Below the pieces are notes generated by a model that worked only from the letters and a program-made list of their open reading frames with translations, was not told the DNA's origin and ran no database searches. Both the position numbers and the translations under genes were made by a program. Of a DNA stretch of 7,815 bases, positions 6,029-7,815 are shown one piece after another; positions within the stretch are counted from its first letter, which is position 1; the number at the start of each line of letters is the position of its first letter. This stretch comes from Candidatus Bathyarchaeota archaeon (GTDB lineage Archaea > Thermoproteota > Bathyarchaeia > TCS64). The stretch is taken from the NCBI GenBank assembly GCA_018396515.1, contig JAGTQJ010000070.1:1-7815 (forward strand), read 5' to 3'.

Positions 6029-7257
6029 GAGAGTTCTGGGATCGTGATGCAGCCCCTCGGGATCACAAGAGTCTTCCTTCCTCTCCTCCCCTCCACCGCC
6101 GAGGTTAAGGCGTCGTTCGCTGTCCTGTGGGGCTTGAGCCCGAGGGGCTCAAGGTAGCTTCTCGGGAGCGCTGAGACTATGTGAACCTGACTCTTACGAA
6201 GCGTGGACTTCAGTAGATGAACAGCCTCAGCCCCAAGGGTGTAGCTCCTCCTCAACTCCTCGATCTTCTCCATCTTCGAGAGGGTCCTTAAGCCCTCCAC
6301 CCCCAGCCCCTCGGAGCACTCCGCGGCGAGGATTATCGAAAAGCCCCTTTCGGCCATATCCTTAGCAGCGCTCAGGGCCCATATGGCGCTGTACAGGTCA
6401 CGGTCGTGCTTGAAGCCTCCTGCGCTCAAGACGAGGATCTCTGGCCTATTCTCAACCCTGACCCTGAAAACCCCTCCAAAATCTGATAGAGCCCTCCTCC
6501 ACACCTCCTGCAGGTCTCCGGCGTAGACTCCCAGTAGCCCTCCATGAGGGCTTGAGACCATATTGACAGCCAGGTCGACAGCAGCCATCTTGGCAGCCTC
6601 CATGACATCCTCAAGGAGCTGGTTTCCTTCGACCTTACCTGGGCCCGGCACCTCACCTAGGGCGCGAATCCGGTTCATCTCAATAGTTTTGAGGGAGGAT
6701 ATTCCAGGTATCAGGACTTCTTGGGGCCCTTTAAACCCTGTTAACGCGTCTGGGTGGGTCTCCCCTATCACTATTCTAAGCTGGGCTGAGGCGAAGTGGC
6801 TGTTAATGGAGACCATGGTTCCCCTCTTAGTCGTCCCTAGAGCCGTTAGCTCCACAGTCCTCCTGGTGTGCTCATATATTTTAAGATCTTTAAGAGGGGG
6901 CTGAGCCCTCAAAGCCTCTATGAGCTGGGGGTCACTATGCCTCCCCCACCCGTTTCCAATTATCAAAATGATCTTATCCGGGGAGGCGCCACCCATTCTC
7001 AGCCTCTCCACGACTTTTGATGAGGCTGAAGCCGCAAGGCTTGGGTTCAGGGTGCCGTCGATGGCGATGGCTACCTGGCCTCCCCTCGCCTTCTCGGCAG
7101 CCTCACCCTCAAAAGCCTCGGTTATGGCTTTCTCTAATGGGGTGGAGAAGTCTTCTAGTGGCTGGTCGAATTTCGGCTCCAGGATCCCTATCAGGTCTTG
7201 GATGGGGATGGTTATATGGATCTCAGTCTTACCATATGGGAGCCAGCACTCGACCAT
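6025..7257 (-). CDS. LarA-family protein (lactate racemase-like, DUF2088) lacking key residues
   Basis: This 410-residue soluble protein has the two-domain LarA layout. Family stretches are LTALGTTKRGTMVSIN (137-152), IGETHPDALTGF (164-175), LIPGISSLKTIEMN (182-195), KVEGNQLLEDVMEAA (208-222) and LSAGGFKHDRDLYSAIWAL (277-295). LarA of Lactobacillus plantarum binds a nickel pincer cofactor on Lys184. By eye, His107 and His168 match His108 and His174, and Tyr289 matches Tyr294. But Arg75, Lys184, His200, Gln295 and Lys298 appear as Leu70, Glu180, Arg196, Ser290 and Trp293. A normal nickel-pincer racemase is therefore doubtful; it may be a divergent or different enzyme. The start at 7257 follows GAGATGAAAGGGGA, a weak ribosome site. 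The COG1058-type gene lies 50 bases upstream on the same strand, so the two are probably co-transcribed. No larB, larC or larE gene is in the window. Confidence 0.9.
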   Translation of the reverse strand: MVECWLPYGKTEIHITIPIQDLIGILEPKFDQPLEDFSTPLEKAITEAFEGEAAEKARGGQVAIAIDGTLNPSLAASASSKVVERLRMGGASPDKIILIIGNGWGRHSDPQLIEALRAQPPLKDLKIYEHTRRTVELTALGTTKRGTMVSINSHFASAQLRIVIGETHPDALTGFKGPQEVLIPGISSLKTIEMNRIRALGEVPGPGKVEGNQLLEDVMEAAKMAAVDLAVNMVSSPHGGLLGVYAGDLQEVWRRALSDFGGVFRVRVENRPEILVLSAGGFKHDRDLYSAIWALSAAKDMAERGFSIILAAECSEGLGVEGLRTLSKMEKIEELRRSYTLGAEAVHLLKSTLRKSQVHIVSALPRSYLEPLGLKPHRTANDALTSAVEGRRGRKTLVIPRGCITIPELS

Positions 7258-7307
7258 TCCCCTTTCATCTCTTAATCATATTTGAGACCCTTTCAGCTGT
7301 GGGGGGC

Positions 7308-7815
7308 CTATTCGCCGTGCCTTTCTAAAAGCCTTGTCAGGAGTTCTATGGCCCTCTCGATCTTGTCCTCAGCCTCCTCCTTAGACCCTCCGGTAGCTGT
7401 TATCCATATTCTTATCGAGGGTTCTCCATAAGGTTTCACCATGGATTTTAAGTAGATGTTTTGGATGCTTCTCATGACCTCATCTATTATTGGAGATAGG
7501 ATCGTCTCATCTCTGACTGGTATGGATACCATCCTCTCTATTAGGATGGCCCCCTCCCCTCCCCCGAGGAGGGGGATCAGCCTGTTCTCGAATATCCACT
7601 TCATCTCCTCCGGAACCCCTGGAAGGGATACTATCATCCCCCCATCGACCTCAAGCAACACCCCCGGGGCTCCCCCAACAAGGTTCTCCAGAGGCCTTGC
7701 ACCCTTGGGAAGCACTGCCATCTTCCTTCTAGCCTCGGTTATCTCATCGGTCTCAACGATCCCCATGGAGTATAGCTCCCTATACCTCCTGGAGACCATC
7801 TCCAGAGCCTCCTCA
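7308..7815 (-). CDS. CinA N-terminal/MoaB-like (COG1058) protein, 5' end outside the window
   Basis: This is the C-terminal part of a molybdopterin-binding-fold protein of the CinA-N type; bacterial relatives act in NAD-related pyrophosphatase or repair chemistry, and the archaeal role is unsettled. The visible part has ARRKMAVLPKGARPLENLVG, then GAPGVLLEV and SLPGVPEEMKWIFE, all typical of the family's second half. About 105 residues follow, with no room for the CinA amidase domain, so this is the short archaeal form. The frame stays open to the right edge (EEALEMVSRRYRELY), so the Met at 7799 is internal even though GAGGAGG precedes it. The stop lies 50 bases before the LarA-like gene, suggesting an operon. 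Gene truncation is due to the window edge only. Confidence 0.92.
   Translation of the reverse strand, partial: EEALEMVSRRYRELYSMGIVETDEITEARRKMAVLPKGARPLENLVGGAPGVLLEVDGGMIVSLPGVPEEMKWIFENRLIPLLGGGEGAILIERMVSIPVRDETILSPIIDEVMRSIQNIYLKSMVKPYGEPSIRIWITATGGSKEEAEDKIERAIELLTRLLERHGE

Noticed and set aside
7799..7815. GAGGAGG before the ATG at 7799 as a gene start
   Set aside because: The protein lacks the first half of its fold and the frame continues with family-like EEALEMV to the window edge.

Overview
The window looks like a chromosomal segment of a thermophilic archaeon, most likely in the Thermoproteota/TACK lineage. This is an inference from several signs. Arginine is written almost only as AGG and isoleucine often as ATA. 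Promoter boxes are archaeal TATA type (TTTATATC and similar), and TTG is used as a start codon. The acetyltransferase resembles the single archaeal Ard1/Nat enzyme, and the site-2 protease and LarA-like protein are of archaeal style. No species can be named from the sequence alone.

Left part (1-2957). The window opens inside a plus-strand gene for pyruvate, phosphate dikinase; about 135 N-terminal residues lie outside. Behind it is a gene-poor stretch of about 700 bases. Its first part (2241-2700) holds three consecutive open frames on the minus strand, offset by frame shifts, that may be remains of a decayed gene; a TATA-like box lies upstream of them. Its second part (2701-2957) is very AT-rich and has about four times more C than G on the plus strand across 2781-2960.

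Middle part (2958-4378, minus strand). Three genes point the same way: an Ard1/Nat-type N-alpha-acetyltransferase, a 51-residue single-pass membrane protein with a TTG start, and a YkgJ-type cysteine-cluster protein. Gaps of 138 and 122 bases, with a possible promoter for each gene, suggest separate transcription rather than one tight operon. The acetyltransferase promoter carries two palindromes between its TATA box and the start codon.

Right part (4379-7815). A second set of broken minus-strand frames (4540-4810) is followed by a bulged 12-bp inverted repeat and then by a plus-strand M50 site-2 protease. That protease converges exactly on a minus-strand LarA-family gene: the two stop codons share one CTAG. 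Upstream of the LarA-like gene, 50 bases away and on the same strand, is the 3' part of a gene for a CinA-N/MoaB-like (COG1058) protein cut by the right edge; the two probably form an operon.

The intact genes are mostly housekeeping or widespread archaeal families and do not add up to one obvious new system. The most notable points are a LarA homologue that by eye lacks the cofactor-binding lysine and several other racemase residues, the palindromes upstream of two genes, and the small membrane protein. No tRNA, rRNA, CRISPR array, insertion sequence or origin was seen.
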